Source: Garcia nutans
Lineage: Eukaryota > Streptophyta > Magnoliopsida > Malpighiales > Euphorbiaceae
Direction of reading: 5' to 3'
Assembly: GCA_947685225.1 (NCBI GenBank)
Contig: CANTUV010000033.1
Coordinates: 55,777,001 to 55,841,000 of the forward strand
Length of the DNA stretch: 64,000 bases
Shown: in pieces, positions 45,310 to 58,172 of the stretch
How positions within the stretch are numbered: position 1 is the stretch's first letter
Layout of the letters: each line of letters begins with the position of its first letter
Position numbers and translations under genes: made by a program
The notes under the pieces: generated by a model
Seen by the model: the letters and a program-made list of their open reading frames with translations, nothing else
Told to the model about the DNA's origin: nothing
Databases searched by the model: none

Positions 45310-46271
45310 GTTGAAAGTCTCTGAAACTATTCATTGCCATGCCATACTTCTCTTACGTATTATAAGCTAATGAAGACTAAGTAAGAATTGCCAACTCCCA
45401 AGTATTTAAAAGCAATCAGTTTGATTTTTTCTTAAACAAAACCTTAATTACTATTAAAATAAAAATCTTTTTTATGTATCCAAATAAAAATCTTTTTTAT
45501 GTATCAAACGAATCACGTATTAGTATTTTGAAATTTTATTAAGATATTTATTATTTTTTTCAGCTCAAAGACAGTAAATACTATTATTTTGCACAATATG
45601 TTAGAAATTAATTTACCTATGGATCATTTCTTTTTTTTTTTGACATGGGATCATTTTTTTTTAATTTGGGTCAATAGCCTCCAATGATCAATTCAAAAAA
45701 AAAAAAAAAAACAAAATTAGTTGTTGTGTCTTAATTAGTTAGGAAAATAGATATGTTGGATTAAGGGTGGTTGGATACAAGTGATCAAAGTTAATCATAT
45801 AATATTTTTTTTTGGTCAATAGTTGATCATATAATATTATAGTAGAATGATTAAGACTTATTAACTATCCTAAATAATTAAAATCTTAGTGGTGGGATTT
45901 ATTTAGATATCCCTGGATTATAATAAACTAGACAAGTCTTCTGTTGAATTAACTGACGATGACTTTTTCCTTTTTTTTTTTTTGTTAACACAGCTATTTC
46001 TATATACTAACTTATTGCACCATATGAACAATATACAGTTTTATGCACATTATAAAAAAATAAATGTTAGGAATAAGGTCCGGAAAAAAAATTATATTTA
46101 TTAGGTTGATGCAAGTAACAAAATAAATAACAGAATACAATTTGAGAAAAATAAAATAAAATAAAAAAAAGCAAAGGAAAAATAAAAAATCATATACAAA
46201 GAATAGAAATTACAAATCACTATGTGAATTTAAAACAAAATAACAAAATAGTCACACTAATCACATTTTGA

Positions 46272-46312
<41 letters not shown>

Positions 46313-48205
46313 CGCTTAACTTGAATATAAAAAATATAAATCTTATTTAGGAATGATTCTAATTACTTGGTTAAAAAAAATTATCCAACAAATTTGTCTC
46401 AATAATAACAAATTAAAAAATAATTTCAAATAAAAAAACAATTTTCAAAATAAAATTTCTTAAATAATTTAAAGTCTCTCCAATAATAAATAATACTATC
46501 ACTGTACATTAATATTGTAATAAAAGCAAAATAAAATTAGTAGCTAGAAAATGCTGATGGAAATTAATTAAATTTCCATTTTTATTTTTGTGATAGAGAT
46601 GACTATGGTATTCCAATTAATTTTTGCAAACCAAGAGCGTGATATATTAGTGTTCAATTAATTAAAATTTCCGTTAATTTGCATAATTAGTTCATATTTA
46701 TTAAAGATTGAGATAAGCAAGGCATATCAGTAATTTGTTGCCTGATATATATTTAAACAAATCCTTTTTTCTAGAACAATAAAAAAAAAAGCATAATAAT
46801 GTGAGGAAGGTGGTATTGTACGAAAGTAATTACGAGTTGTTCAAAGGTTGATGGTTATATTTTCCACATGATGACTTTGTCAATTTAATGTTATTAAATC
46901 AAAAAAATTTATTGATCTTTTAACTATTTTTTTAATATGAAGAGAAAAATTGAATCTTAATTCATTACTTACATCATGTATATTATATGTATATATATTT
47001 ATTTATCATTAAATTATATCATAATAAATAATTACAAATTTAGAATATTAAAAATTATAAATTTATATATATATATTCAGATTATACCCATCAAAAACTA
47101 TATCGCAACATTTTACACAAAAAAAAATATTGTGCTTCCTCATGTTCATCAAAGAGCTCACCCTTAATAATATTAAAAAAAATTATCATTGATCGAGTCT
47201 ATATTCAAAGATATAGTCAATCGCATCGTTTAATTTAAAATTAAAATTAATTTTTTAAAATATTATAATTTAAATCAAATAATATGATTTATCATATTTA
47301 TGAGTAAAAATATAAACTCTATTCATTATCAAAAGTGCCATGTGTCATTAATTTTGTGATAAAATAAGTATATTTTTTTAAGCAAAGTTATTTGCCTCTG
47401 AAATAAAATAATTAAAAAAAATAAACCCCTCTGTCTAAGCAATGGACGACAAAGTCTTCCTCATTTATCGGTTTGAAACGGTCGAGAGAAATTTTGAATA
47501 AAAAAAATACATACCAATTCAACACATAATTAACATATTTAAGTTTAAACTTATAATATAAATAATTTTGACAATTAATTAACTCATGATTATGTTAATA
47601 TTTTTTCAATTCAAAAACGTGAAATCAAGATTGAATTTATTTTCAAATTATATATATTATTAAATTATGTCTCAACATGTATTTTATACTTAATATATAC
47701 AATCAAAGTGAAATTTCATTTTTTTTTATTTGAAAGAGGAAAAAGATCAACAATTACACAGGGACATCACGCACAAAGGCTACACCCATTAAATCTCTGA
47801 AGATAATTTGTTTAAGTGAAAAGCGAAATTTCATATTGATATTAATTTTAATATTTTATATATTCAAATCCTGGAAAAAAAAAAGCGAAATTTCATATTA
47901 ATTAGAGCTAGACTTCCTTTTAAAAAAAATTAGAGCTAGACTATTATATATATTATATTTTCACAAAAAATAAGAAACAGACTCTATCTTTTTTAACTTT
48001 TTAAATATATTTTAAATAAATTTTAATAGGTGTTCTCTTCATCGATTTTTATATATCATCATTTCACCCTCTTCATTAATTACAAAAGAAACAAAGTTTC
48101 TTTGCTGGTATTCCTATTTATTTTTTATATATCAATTAGTATTTTCTCTATTTTTTATGATATTTATATGAATTCTTTAGTAGCCCTTAATTTCTCTCTT
48201 ATACT
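45310..48205. other. Upstream flank of GLP copy D
   Basis: AT-rich duplicated DNA. It includes a (TA)n run ending in gcgcgc (about 46277-46316). A short LINE 3' tail (T-run followed by about 100 bp) is at about 47720-47885, between repeats of gaaatttcat. No gene. Confidence 0.55.
47720..47885 (-). mobile_element. Short LINE 3'-end insertion
   Basis: The corresponding place in block B (about 18612) lacks this stretch. It begins with a T-run on the plus strand, as an A-tail on the minus strand would, and is flanked by aagtgaaatttcat and aagcgaaatttcat. The coding content is too small to classify. Confidence 0.5.
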
Positions 48206-48213
48206 GATTATAA

Positions 48214-48839
48214 CAGTGGCGAAACTAGCAAAAATGTGAGGGCTGACGACTTCTTCTAGTCGGCAGCTAAAAACCCTTATAGACGATAATTTTTGACAGC
48301 CGAAATATCAAAAGTGAAGGCTATGCCCTCATCTCTATGCTTTCCCTATCTCTGTGTAAAGAGAAGATTGAAGATAAACTCCTTATTATACAATTTTTAT
48401 TTAATTTAGATTAAAACAACACCGTTTTAGCTTGAATTTTATTTCAGCCAAGGTAAATTTTATTATTATTTTTTAATTTCAGGCTGAAACGATACCGTTG
48501 CAGCCAAAATAAATTTTAAAAAAAATAAACCGAATATTTATCAATTCTCACACCAGTTGCGAGCAGGCGTTACACTAAAGGCAAAAGGGGAGGGGAGAGA
48601 GAGAATTGTTGCCTATCAACCTAGCCGGTGAGTTTTCGATCGTCAAACCAAAAACGATCAATAATAATAGGTAGACCATCCAACTATTTTATCTTAATTT
48701 TTTAAATTATTAAATTTTTTTGTGATTTTGCTAATTATATTTATATTTTCTTAAAAAATTTAAAATTAATCTTTGATTAGTTTTTTTTTTTTTTTGAAAA
48801 TTTGCCCCTTCCTTCAATGATCTCCTGGTTCTGCAACTG
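48214..48839. mobile_element. hAT-type non-autonomous element 4 (626 bp)
   Basis: Ends CAGTGGCGAAACTAG and (reverse complement) CAGTTGCAGAACCAG are inverted repeats of the same style as the other hAT elements here. A perfect 8-bp duplication gattataa flanks it (48206-48213 and 48840-48847). The uninterrupted site is near 16185 in block B. There is no transposase. Confidence 0.92.
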
Positions 48840-48847
48840 GATTATAA

Positions 48848-49964
48848 AGTTTTGTGTTTCCTTAAAAGCTACTCCTCCAATAGGATAAATATTATTATGT
48901 TTAATTACATTAAAAATATTATAATGAATTAAAAAATTATTCATATATTATTTTAAATAACAGTTTCCACCGCCTCAAAACAATATCAATCGCAGCATCT
49001 TGTGGGGAAATTGACTCTATGCTCGTTGCTATTCATCAAATGACTTGGTCATTTAGGAAGAATGTAAAAAAAAAATCTCTACAATTTACACGGAGGTATG
49101 AATAAGATTTAATTTTTTTTTTTTTAGTTTATGCAAATATGAAGATTGATTCTTAAAATTTTAAAAAGTCAACAAATTAACTCTTTTTTAACTGAAATCT
49201 AATTATAGTTAACTTTATATGTACTAAAATGATATTTTTACTTATTTATGAATAAAATAAATATATTTAAGAGCATCTTTTAAATATCAATTTTTTTAAA
49301 AAAATTCTTTTAATTTTTAATTTCAAAATTAAAAATTCATATTTTTAAAATAAAAATAATTGTAATTGAAAATTATGAGCAAATTTAAAAAAAAAGATAT
49401 GTTTAAAATAATTTTATTTTTTATATTTTTAATAAAATCTCTTGAGTATATCATTCTAATGACATAACATATTCGATACAGTATATATATATATAATATA
49501 ATATAAATTAATAATTTTAAGGATTTATTAAAAAAGAATTAAATAATAATTTCAATTAAAATATTATTTAATATAAAATACTTTTAAATATATTTCATTC
49601 ATTTATAAATAAGTAAAAATGTCATTTTAATACATAAGCAAAAATATATTCAGCATCAATATGTATTTTCACATAAATTTAAAAAATATATTTACACATT
49701 CTAATGAATAATTAAATACACAATTAACAACAGTTAGTTTTTCATTAAAAAATAGGCTAATTTATTAACTTTTTAAAATTTTAAGAGTCAATCCGTATAA
49801 TGCTCAAACTTTAAATTATAAATAAGTAAAAAAAATTAAAATTAAAGGATTAATCCGTATCTTTACACAAATTTTAAGAGCATCTTTGCATCTTCTCTCT
49901 CGTCGATTATGTTGATCCTTCCAAAATTGGAACATGTTATTGGGATTAAAATAAAATAAAATTG
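48848..49964. other. AT-rich intergenic DNA
   Basis: Parts match 16200-16330 (block B flank). No gene or bounded element seen. Confidence 0.5.
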
Positions 49965-50310
49965 AATGTAAATTAAGTTTTATTATAGAATTTTATTATT
50001 TTTTATTTAAAAATTTTATGCCATTTTTCAATGGAGATTTATTTTTTTATTTAATAAAGATTGTCTATTATTCTCTAATGGAGCAAAGTGATTATATATG
50101 ATAGATAGTATGAGTGTTCCACTAGAATTCAAATTATTGGATACATATTATTATTATTCATTATTTGCGTCATAAAAGTTCATATAATAGTTCAAAGAGA
50201 TCATATAACTTTATTAATTATGTACATCTTGTGTATTTTAAAATTACATTATTTTATTTATATCTTATAAATATACTATTTGATTTATTAATGAAATTTT
50301 ATTTTGCATT
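49965..50310. mobile_element. TIR element family X, copy 2 (346 bp, inverted)
   Basis: Ends aatgtaaattaagttttatt and gaaattttattttgcatt are inverted repeats. The whole is a reverse-orientation relative of 8543-8900, including the shared tctattattctctaatgg segment. No coding sequence. Confidence 0.6.
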
Positions 50311-51370
50311 AAAAAAGTTTAAATTTATAATATAAAATTAGATTATTATAAAAGTTTCATGAGAATTAACAATATTATTTTTAAGAATGAGAATTAACAA
50401 TGTTAATACTTTTTTTATTTGACACGGAGAAGAAGAAGAATTAGAATTACATTTTTTATAGTATTATAGATTTAATAAGTCATGTATTTATTTTTAAAAT
50501 TTTTTATAATGATAAGTGTTAAATTTTGTTTTTAATATTGATTTAAGAGAATTTTTTTAATATAAAATTGAAAATATAAATTCTAAAAGTAATATGGTAT
50601 TAGATCAAATGATTTATGAATATAGAACTGTATATGTTCCTAAAAAATGTGAGATACTATTTTATAAACTTGTTCAATGTGAACTGAAATAATTTACATT
50701 TGAGAAGAGTGTTAAAATTATCTTGCAAACAAAAATTAATTATTTAATTAAATGTGAGAAATTTCACATATAATAAATATAAATTTATAATTAAATTAAT
50801 ATAAAAATAAAAATAAAAATTTCAATTTTAATAACTAATTTTTAGAGTTAACACTCCAAAATTTATATTAAAAAAAATTTAAACCTTATTTATATTAAAA
50901 AAAATTAACAATAAGAATTTGTAATAATGTATTGGCTTATTTAGAGGGCCGGCTCCGCCATCTCAAAAATGCAAATTAAATTATCACCCTTCGCCTTATT
51001 TGAGTTTGTTACTTTGCTGCTTGCCCTTAATTAATAAAATTTTCCTTTAGCATTTTCTATTAATTTAAAATTTAGCAACACTAACAAAATAACAAATTTA
51101 GTTTTATTTGCGTTTTTCTTACCAGGCATAAATAATTAAGTGCCCATTTAGTTTGATATTTTAAAATAACACCCAAAAATTTACATAAAACTTTTGAAAA
51201 AAGTAAATTCATGTCAAAGATTGTATTTCTAACTATTAACTTTTGAGATTGTAAATAAAAACTTACAATTATATAAAAATTATAATTTATAGTATTTAAA
51301 TTCAAAAACTAGTTTTTGTAAAAAAAAATGCCATTAAAATTTTTCAATAATTTCATAAATACTTACTATT
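50311..51370. other. AT-rich DNA with the start of a further truncated GLP block
   Basis: At 50925-51060 the array boundary marker and following bases recur, but no fifth GLP gene follows. Confidence 0.55.
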
Positions 51371-51650
51371 ACCTTCGTCCCATTTAAATTATCATTTTTG
51401 TAAAAAAAAATATTCTACTTATATTGTCACTTTATAAAATTGATAAAAAATAATTAGCATTTCTCTAATTATAGTATTATTATTGATGAGTTAATTAATA
51501 AAGTGAGAGTATAATATTTTTAATATTAATAGGTTAGTAGAGAATATTTTAGTCAATTTAAAATATTTTTTTTTATAATATTGATATAATTTAATCATTT
51601 TTTTTAAAGTGTGTATGAGTTGAAGAGAATAATTTAAATGAGATGAAGAT
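51371..51650. mobile_element. Stowaway-like MITE
   Basis: The left end accttcgtcccatttaaatt and the right end (reverse complement atcttcatctcatttaaatt) are inverted repeats close to the Stowaway consensus. Ends are approximate and the TA duplication is not certain. Confidence 0.65.
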
Positions 51651-52096
51651 AATATTAAAAAATAAATATATAAATTATTATTTTGATTTTTAAATAGTTT
51701 AAATATTTACAAATTAGATCTTAATTAAGATATATAATTTTTTTATATATAATAATAAATTGTTAATTACACATATTTAAAATGTATCTTAATATATAAA
51801 ATAATATTTTTTTATTTTATAATTATTTACGGTGAATGGCTAACTGATATTAACTAGTCACACTCGACAGTTGACAGTTATTACTAAACCACAACAAACG
51901 TGTCCACCATCCAGCTTTTTGGAAAAATGCTCTACACTAAACGCAAAATACAAAAGAAATATTCTGTAAATTAGCATTTGCAAATTGGAATTGCAGTTGG
52001 CCACCTCAATTTTATTTGCTTTTCGCTTGTGGATTCTGAATTATTCTTCTTCCTTTCTCCCTACTCGGCTCAAAACTTCTTCCCTTATCCCCCTTA

Positions 52097-52111
52097 AAAC
52101 CCTAACCCTAA
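52097..52111 (+). promoter_or_regulatory. Telo-box-like 5' UTR motif
   Basis: aaaccctaaccctaa, two telomere-like units just upstream of the U11-48K-like coding sequence. Such motifs are common in promoters or 5' UTRs of plant RNA- and ribosome-related genes. Confidence 0.5.
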
Positions 52112-52452
52112 TTTCTTCTTCCAGAACCTCCACTACCACCGCCGCCGCTACTTCAACCTCAACCTCAGCAACTGCCACCACCACAAATTCCTCCCGCCAC
52201 CGCCACTCCGACTCTCGATCTCTCTACCACGCTTTCATCTCTCACTGACCTCCTCTCTCTCTCTCTCATCAAACTCTGAGCTCTTTGTCTTCTTTGTTCT
52301 CTCACACCACCTCTCGGAAACCCTAAAATGCCAATTATGTTTCCTGCTTTTACAACCCTTACCACCTCATGCCATTAGAATCTCTCTTTCTTCACTCTCT
52401 TCGCTGCCTATCTACTCTTGTTGAAGACCCCACTGCTCTAATTCATTCTCTC

Positions 52453-52692
52453 AGACAGAAATAATGAAGCTCTTACAGAGCTCTGAGATATTTCATTCAA
52501 TACTTATAGGCAAAATGCATACAACAATATTACAGAAAACTTAGGAAATACATGAAGCATTCTTAGGCAATAAAATAGGAACAACCAACTCATACGTGTC
52601 TAACAAATCAAACAAGAATTTTGGCTGGAGACTTGGTCAGTTTGAATACGTCAAACAACAATAGCAGCAACAATAATCACGTTGCTTTAACT
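52453..52692 (-). repeat. 3' LTR of Copia-3
   Basis: 240 bp, next to a purine tract (TTTGAGGGGGAG on the minus strand). Retains many bases that have become A or T in the other LTR. Confidence 0.88.
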
Positions 52693-55600
52693 CTCCCCCT
52701 CAAACGAAGTGGTGATTCTACCACACCAAGTTTGTCAAGCAAGAACTGGAATCGAGAATTAGTTAATGCCTTCGTAAGACAATCTGCAATCTGATCATGT
52801 GATGGAACATACCGAATTTCCAAATCTTTCCTCAAAACCATATCTCTAACAAAATGAATATCTATTTTAATATGCTTTGTTCGAGCATGGTACACAGGAT
52901 TTGATGCTAGAGCAGCTGCACTTAGATTATCAATCCATACAACAAATCTGAATGGTAGAGTGAATGAAAATTCTTTGAGAAACGAAGTAATCCATGATAT
53001 TTCTGTAGCGAGATTTGCTAAAGACCTGTATTCAGACTCAGTACTTAACCTTGCCACAACATGTTGCTTCTTAGAGGACCATGAAATCAGAGTGTCACCA
53101 AAATAAACACAGTACCTTGCAACTGAACAATGATCATCTGGACAACTTGCCCAATCAACATCAGAAAAACCACTTAAACAAAGCCTATTATTGTATTTGA
53201 TATGTAATCCAGCAGAAATCATTCCACTTAAGTAGCGAAGAACCCTTTTAACAGCTTGCCAATGAATCAAAGTAGGTTGGTGAAGAAATTGACTCAGCTT
53301 GTTGACAGCAAGGGCTATATCTGGCCGAGTGTGAGTGAGGTACTGCAGAGTTTCAATAATTTATTTGTAAGAAGTTAGATTCTTCATGACTTCTCCCTCT
53401 TCTTTAGACAAATTTTTCCCAGTAGCAAGAGGTGTTGGACAAGCTTTTACACTTTCCATTCCAGATTTGTGAAGTAAATCCTTAATGTACCTTGATTGTG
53501 TAAGAAACATTCCCGTCTCATCTCTATGAACTTTGATGTCGAGGAAGCGATGTAAAGAACCCATGTCTTTAAGAGCAAAACTCTTATTTAACCTGTGAAT
53601 AAATGCTTGAATAAGATCTTTGTCATTGCCTGTCATCAACATAGACAAGTATAAATAAAACCCTGCCATGAGTCTTGAAAAAGAAGAGAGAAGTATCACA
53701 CTTGGAATGACTGAAACCCTAATCAACCAGTGTATTTTTGAACCTGTCAAACCAAGCATGAGGAGCTTGTTTGAGCCCATAGATAGCCTTGTCAAGCTTA
53801 CACACAAAATCTTACTTTTCGGATCAACGAACCCCTCTGGTTGTACCATGTACACATCTTCAGACAACAAACCATTCAGAAAGGCATTGTTAATATCTAG
53901 CTGTTGAACCTCCCATCCTTTTGAGATAGCGAGAGTCAATACAATCTGTATGGTAGTTGGCTTGATGACAGGACTGAATGTCTCAAAGAAATTAACTCTA
54001 GGAGTTTGATGAAACCCCTTGGCAACCAATCTTGCCTTGTGACGATCAATGCTTCCATTGGGACTATATTTGAGCTTAAAAACCCACTTGCTTTCAACTA
54101 ATGATTGCTTTGGACATGGAGGAACTAAGTGCCACGTTCTATTATGAACAAGAGCTTGGCATTTAGCTTGCATAGTTGTCTTCCATTTATCATTTGTCAA
54201 AGTTGCTGCAACATTTTGAGGCTTTTTCGTGTCGAGACTATCTGCATCAGTTTCAGCAACCTTGACAGCACCCGTAAATGGTATGTTGGGTTTGAAGATA
54301 CCACTTTTTCTTCTTATGATCATAGGATGATTATTTTGAATTTCTCCACTTTCTCCCAGCATTTCATTGGAACTGGTAGATTGATTTGGATCAGCTACAC
54401 CAGAAGCAGTCGAAGCTTCAACTTGACTTGAGTCTCTTGGTGAATATGAAGTGGAACTTTCAAAAGTTGGTGAAGCTACTGGAGAAGCTTGTGGATGATC
54501 TATACAAGGAAGAGTTGTACTATTATTCAAAACAATTGATGCCATGTGCCATGGTGAAGAAACAAGAATGGGATTTGAAATAGTTTTTGTATTTAGAAAA
54601 CTTGTAGCAAATGGGAACTCTTTTTCATTAAACACTACATGCCTTGAAATGTAAATTTTTCCTATTGAACTAAGACATTTGTATCCTTTGAAAAGTTCAC
54701 TATATCCTAAGAACACACATTTGATCGAATGAAATTGAAATTTATGGTTTTGATATGGCGGAAGACATGGAAAACAACTACATCCAAAAGTCTTTAGGGA
54801 TGAATAATATGGAATTTTGTCAAACAATTTTTGCATTGGTGAAATATTATGAAGAACGTGAGTTGGTAATCTATTGATTAGATAAACCGCACTTTCAAAG
54901 GCTTGCCACCAATATTTTAATGGCATTTTTGCTTGAGCTAAGAGAGTTAAACCCATTTCGACAATTTGACGATGCTTCCTTTCTGCTCTACCATTTTGAA
55001 TTGAGGTGTATGGACAAGTATGTTTGAAAACAATTCCTGATTTTTGAACTATTTATGAGAAAGGTAGTAGTATGTTCCACAATCTGAATAAAGCTATTTT
55101 ATCTTAGTTTCAAACTAATTTTCAACAAGATTTTTGAAATGGTAAAAGGCCTGAACAACATCACTTTTTATTTTAAAAGGATAAATCTAAGTAAATCGGC
55201 TGAAATCATCAATAAAATAAATGTAGAATCGATACCCGGATGACAAAAGTAATGGTGCAGGTCCCCAAAGATCAGTGTCAATTAAATTAAGAACATTTTT
55301 TGCTTGATAATGAGAGTTTTTAAAAGGTAAGGCATGTGATTTTCCAAATTGACAAGCATCACATAAACTAATATTATTAATTACCGGATCAAAATTACAT
55401 TCTTTTAAAACTTGAAATAAGACTCTTTTAGATGGATGGCCTAATCTCCTATGCCAAGCATCCTCATTTGAAATACTCAATGAATTCAAACATGACTCGG
55501 ACTTTGATAAATTAGACGAAAAAGAGAGATTTTTTGAATTTATTGTTGAAAAATTAGACTTCTTTGATGACAGCACAACTTCAAGCTTGTATAGCCCATC

Positions 55601-56922
55601 TTCAAGTTTCCCTTTGAGCATCACCAATCCTATTAGCTTATCCTTCACAAAATAACCAGAAGAGTCAAATAAAGTATTCACTTTGTTATCAGTCACCAAT
55701 CGAGACACACTTAACAGGTTCTTAGTGACTTTACGAACACACAACACATGATTAAGAGACAGATCTTTCCATTTCGTAGCAAGTTTGGTGTTACTTATAT
55801 GGCTGATGCCAAGTTTGCTTCCATTGGCAACAATGAGAGAATTCTTACCATTGTAGTCTTGCTTGTTCTACATATTTTGAAGGTTGTTTGTCACATGATG
55901 GCTGGCTCCAGTATCAGCATACCAAAAGGGATCTTCAACCGTTTTAGGAGTTTCCATGAGAGCATTTGGATTTTGATTTGAAGAACTGTTGCTCATGAAG
56001 TTACGGTCAAATATATTCCAGCAAATAGAGGCAGTGTGACCTCCTTTGTCACAAAGTTGACACAAGACTTTGTTTCCATTGCTTCTGCCTCCTCTTCCAC
56101 GAAATCTGCTTCTACTGCCTCTACCATTGTTGTTGTAGTTTGATCGATTTTGCCTTCTTCCAGTGTTGAAATTGAATGACCTGTTGTTGGTATTGCTCGT
56201 TGCAAGGTGAGCAGTGGCGTGATTCAAATGAATGCCTTCTGTTTGATAAGCATTGAGCTACTCTAGTCTACTCTCATATGTCAACAGATTTGTTTGCAAG
56301 TCAATCCAGGATACTAACTCTTTGTCAGTAAGGAGAGTGACAATCGGAGTGTATTTTGTATCAAGACCACTCAAAATTCAACAACAAGTTTAGATAAAGG
56401 TATTGGATTACCTGCTAGAGCAAGATTGTCAGCAATAGCTTTCATGGTTGTCAGATATTCTTCCATTTTCATTCCTCCTTTCCTAGTTTTCTGTAACTCA
56501 GCTTTGTAGTAGATAATTCTAGATCGAGTATGGGCACCGGATAACTCTTTTGTTGCATCCCAAAGCTCTTTTGATGTTGATTTCCGCATTAGTTGAGAGG
56601 CTATGTCTAAACTCATGGTGCTATATAGCCATCCCAAGAGTAACTGATCATTTGACAGCCATTCTTCATACTCAGGATTTGGTATTTTCATCGTACTTCT
56701 TGGTGTAGTTCTTGGCATGAATTCTGGAGGGCATACCTTAGTGCCAAGAACATAGCCATCTAACTTATGGCCTCTGATGATCGGCATGATCATGGTTTCC
56801 CATAGAAGATAATTTGTGCGATTAAGTTTGATTGCATTAAATTGAGTGGGTAAACTTCTGTTTTGAAGGCTGGATAAGATAGACGGTTTACTTGAGCTAG
56901 GGGTATTAGGAGGAGAAGTCAT
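52677..56922 (-). pseudogene. Copia-3 gag-pol remains
   Basis: Pieces from 5' to 3' on the minus strand: gag start (56371-56922, LNRTNYLLWETMI); CCHC knuckle (CQLCDKGGHTASIC) and protease DTGASHH (55868-56227); GAG-pre-integrase and start of integrase (55187-55747, WHRRLGHPS, DTDLWGPAP); integrase end and reverse transcriptase (53361-54956, ESKWVFKLKY, KARLVAKGFHQ, QLDINNAFLNG); RNase H (52677-53270, FSDVDWASC, DCLTKAL). Frame changes hide the YVDD motif and stops separate the pieces. The gag type recalls the Ale/Retrofit lineage, tentatively. Confidence 0.88.
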
Positions 56923-56980
56923 TTTAGTTTTAATTTGAAGAAATTTTGATTTTAGTTTGAAAAAATTTACCCAGGAGAGA

Positions 56981-56992
56981 GCTTTGATACCA
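56981..56992 (-). promoter_or_regulatory. Primer-binding site of Copia-3
   Basis: TGGTATCAAAGC on the minus strand, one base different from the Copia-1 and Copia-2 sites and directly adjacent to the LTR. Confidence 0.8.
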
Positions 56993-57232
56993 AGACAAAA
57001 ATAATACAGCTCTTACAGAGCTCTAAGATATTTTATTCAACATTTATAGGCAAAATGCATATAATAATATTACAGAAAACTTAAAAAATACATAAAATAT
57101 TCTTAGACAATAAAATAGAAACAACCAACTCATTAGTATTTAACAAATCAAATAAAAGTTTTGGCCGAAGACTTAATCAATTTGAATACGACAAACAGCA
57201 ATAGCATTAGCAATAATCACGTTACTTCAACT
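56993..57232 (-). repeat. 5' LTR of Copia-3
   Basis: 240 bp, same length as its partner. Most differences are G-to-A or C-to-T on this copy. Confidence 0.88.
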
Positions 57233-57237
57233 CTCTC

Positions 57238-58172
57238 CGTTACCCAAAAACAGTAAAACTCCAAAACCCTTCTAAAACTCTATTTACTCGGTCATTTCAG
57301 GACTCCAGTACTGAACTGTGCTTCTCTTTAGACGGTTTTTATAATGAACTCAATTCCAATTATTACTTTTACAAAGATTGCCCAGATGTCGTTAACTTCA
57401 ATCACTTAGATAACTGGAATAAAACGTTTACATTACCTGGTGTTTTATTGGTAGAATGTGCAAATTTTGTAGGTAGTAACGAAGGAGGTGTTAAGGGTTT
57501 TGATAAAAATGAACTTAGAATTTTGCCATCAGATATCTGGGCAATTAAGAGAGAAGTTGGGGGTTGGGTTGATTATCCTAGGATGTATTCATATTGTGTT
57601 TTTTCTGGCAGTTTACAGTTAAATGTGATTACATGTAGCGATTTGAGAAGGTGGATTATTGGCAGTTCTCCGCGTCATGGTGTGGTGATTGATGTGTATA
57701 TGAGGGATCATTTTTCCGTTTCTTTTTTAGGCTTTGTTTAAAGGCAATCAGAAGAGAAGCTTTGAGCCTTATGGGTCATGGGGTGAATATGAAAACTTTG
57801 AGTTTCAACTGCCCTGTTTTGGGTCAAGTTTTGATGTGGATTGCATCTCAGCTCTCTGTTTTGTATGGTGAAGCGAATGCAAAGTGCTTTGCTATTCACA
57901 TTTTTAGGCAATGCGTATTAGAGGTTGCTAATGGTGTGTTTTTTCCTTGGGAATCTAATTTGAAAGAGGGATCAACAGAGTTGGATACTAATGGGAATGA
58001 TGTAAGAGATCTTAAAGTCAAAGAGCCTCTTGAAGGAAATACAGTGTGTAAGGTAAGCACAGAAGTGGATGAAAGTGTTGTTGAAGAGGTGATTTTTGAA
58101 TTCCAAGTGGTAGCTTCAGTTGCCGCGTTGCGTGAACGGTCCTTACTAGAAGCAAAACTCAAGAAACTTCAG
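57238..58172 (+). pseudogene. SNRNP48: U11-48K homolog, main exon right of Copia-3
   Basis: The frame entering from the zinc-finger side continues here (CGT at 57238) and stays open to 57741, with segments such as WNKTFTLPGVLLVEC and RHGVVIDVYMRDH. It is then shifted by one base in a T-run (57723-57728). The next frame carries RLCLKAIRREALSLMG and VLMWIASQLSVLYGEANAKC. An acidic region follows, and the exon ends in a run of Arg, Lys and Glu before a CAG|GT donor at 58172. Confidence 0.8.

Larger units (their letters stand above)
43776..50943. repeat. GLP-array duplication block D
   Basis: Bounded by repeats of the gagggctggctccgcc marker at about 43776 and 50944. It contains GLP copy D, its promoter, the gacgacaaagtcttcc marker (about 47445) and later insertions. 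Confidence 0.65.
52453..57232 (-). mobile_element. Ty1/copia element Copia-3 (4780 bp) inside the U11-48K homolog
   Basis: Two 240-bp LTRs (52453-52692 and 56993-57232) flank a degraded gag-pol on the minus strand. The duplication ctctc (52448-52452 and 57233-57237) marks the target, and the host reading frame joins exactly across it. A tRNA-Met-like primer site (TGGTATCAAAGC, 56981-56992) abuts the right LTR. The LTRs differ at about 35 of 240 positions by eye, so this is older than Copia-2. The inferred LTR ends read AG...CT instead of TG...CA. Confidence 0.93.

Noticed and set aside
45796..45842. A micro-insertion near gatcatataatatt repeats
   Set aside because: A T-run with short repeats may be a LINE tail, but it is too short to separate from replication slippage.
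52097..52111. Interstitial telomere repeat
   Set aside because: Only two units, in a 5' UTR position; a telo-box is the simpler reading.
51985..52248. 87-codon frame starting MELQLATS
   Set aside because: It covers the 5' UTR and the wrong frame of the U11-48K pseudogene; the proline-rich frame fits the family better.
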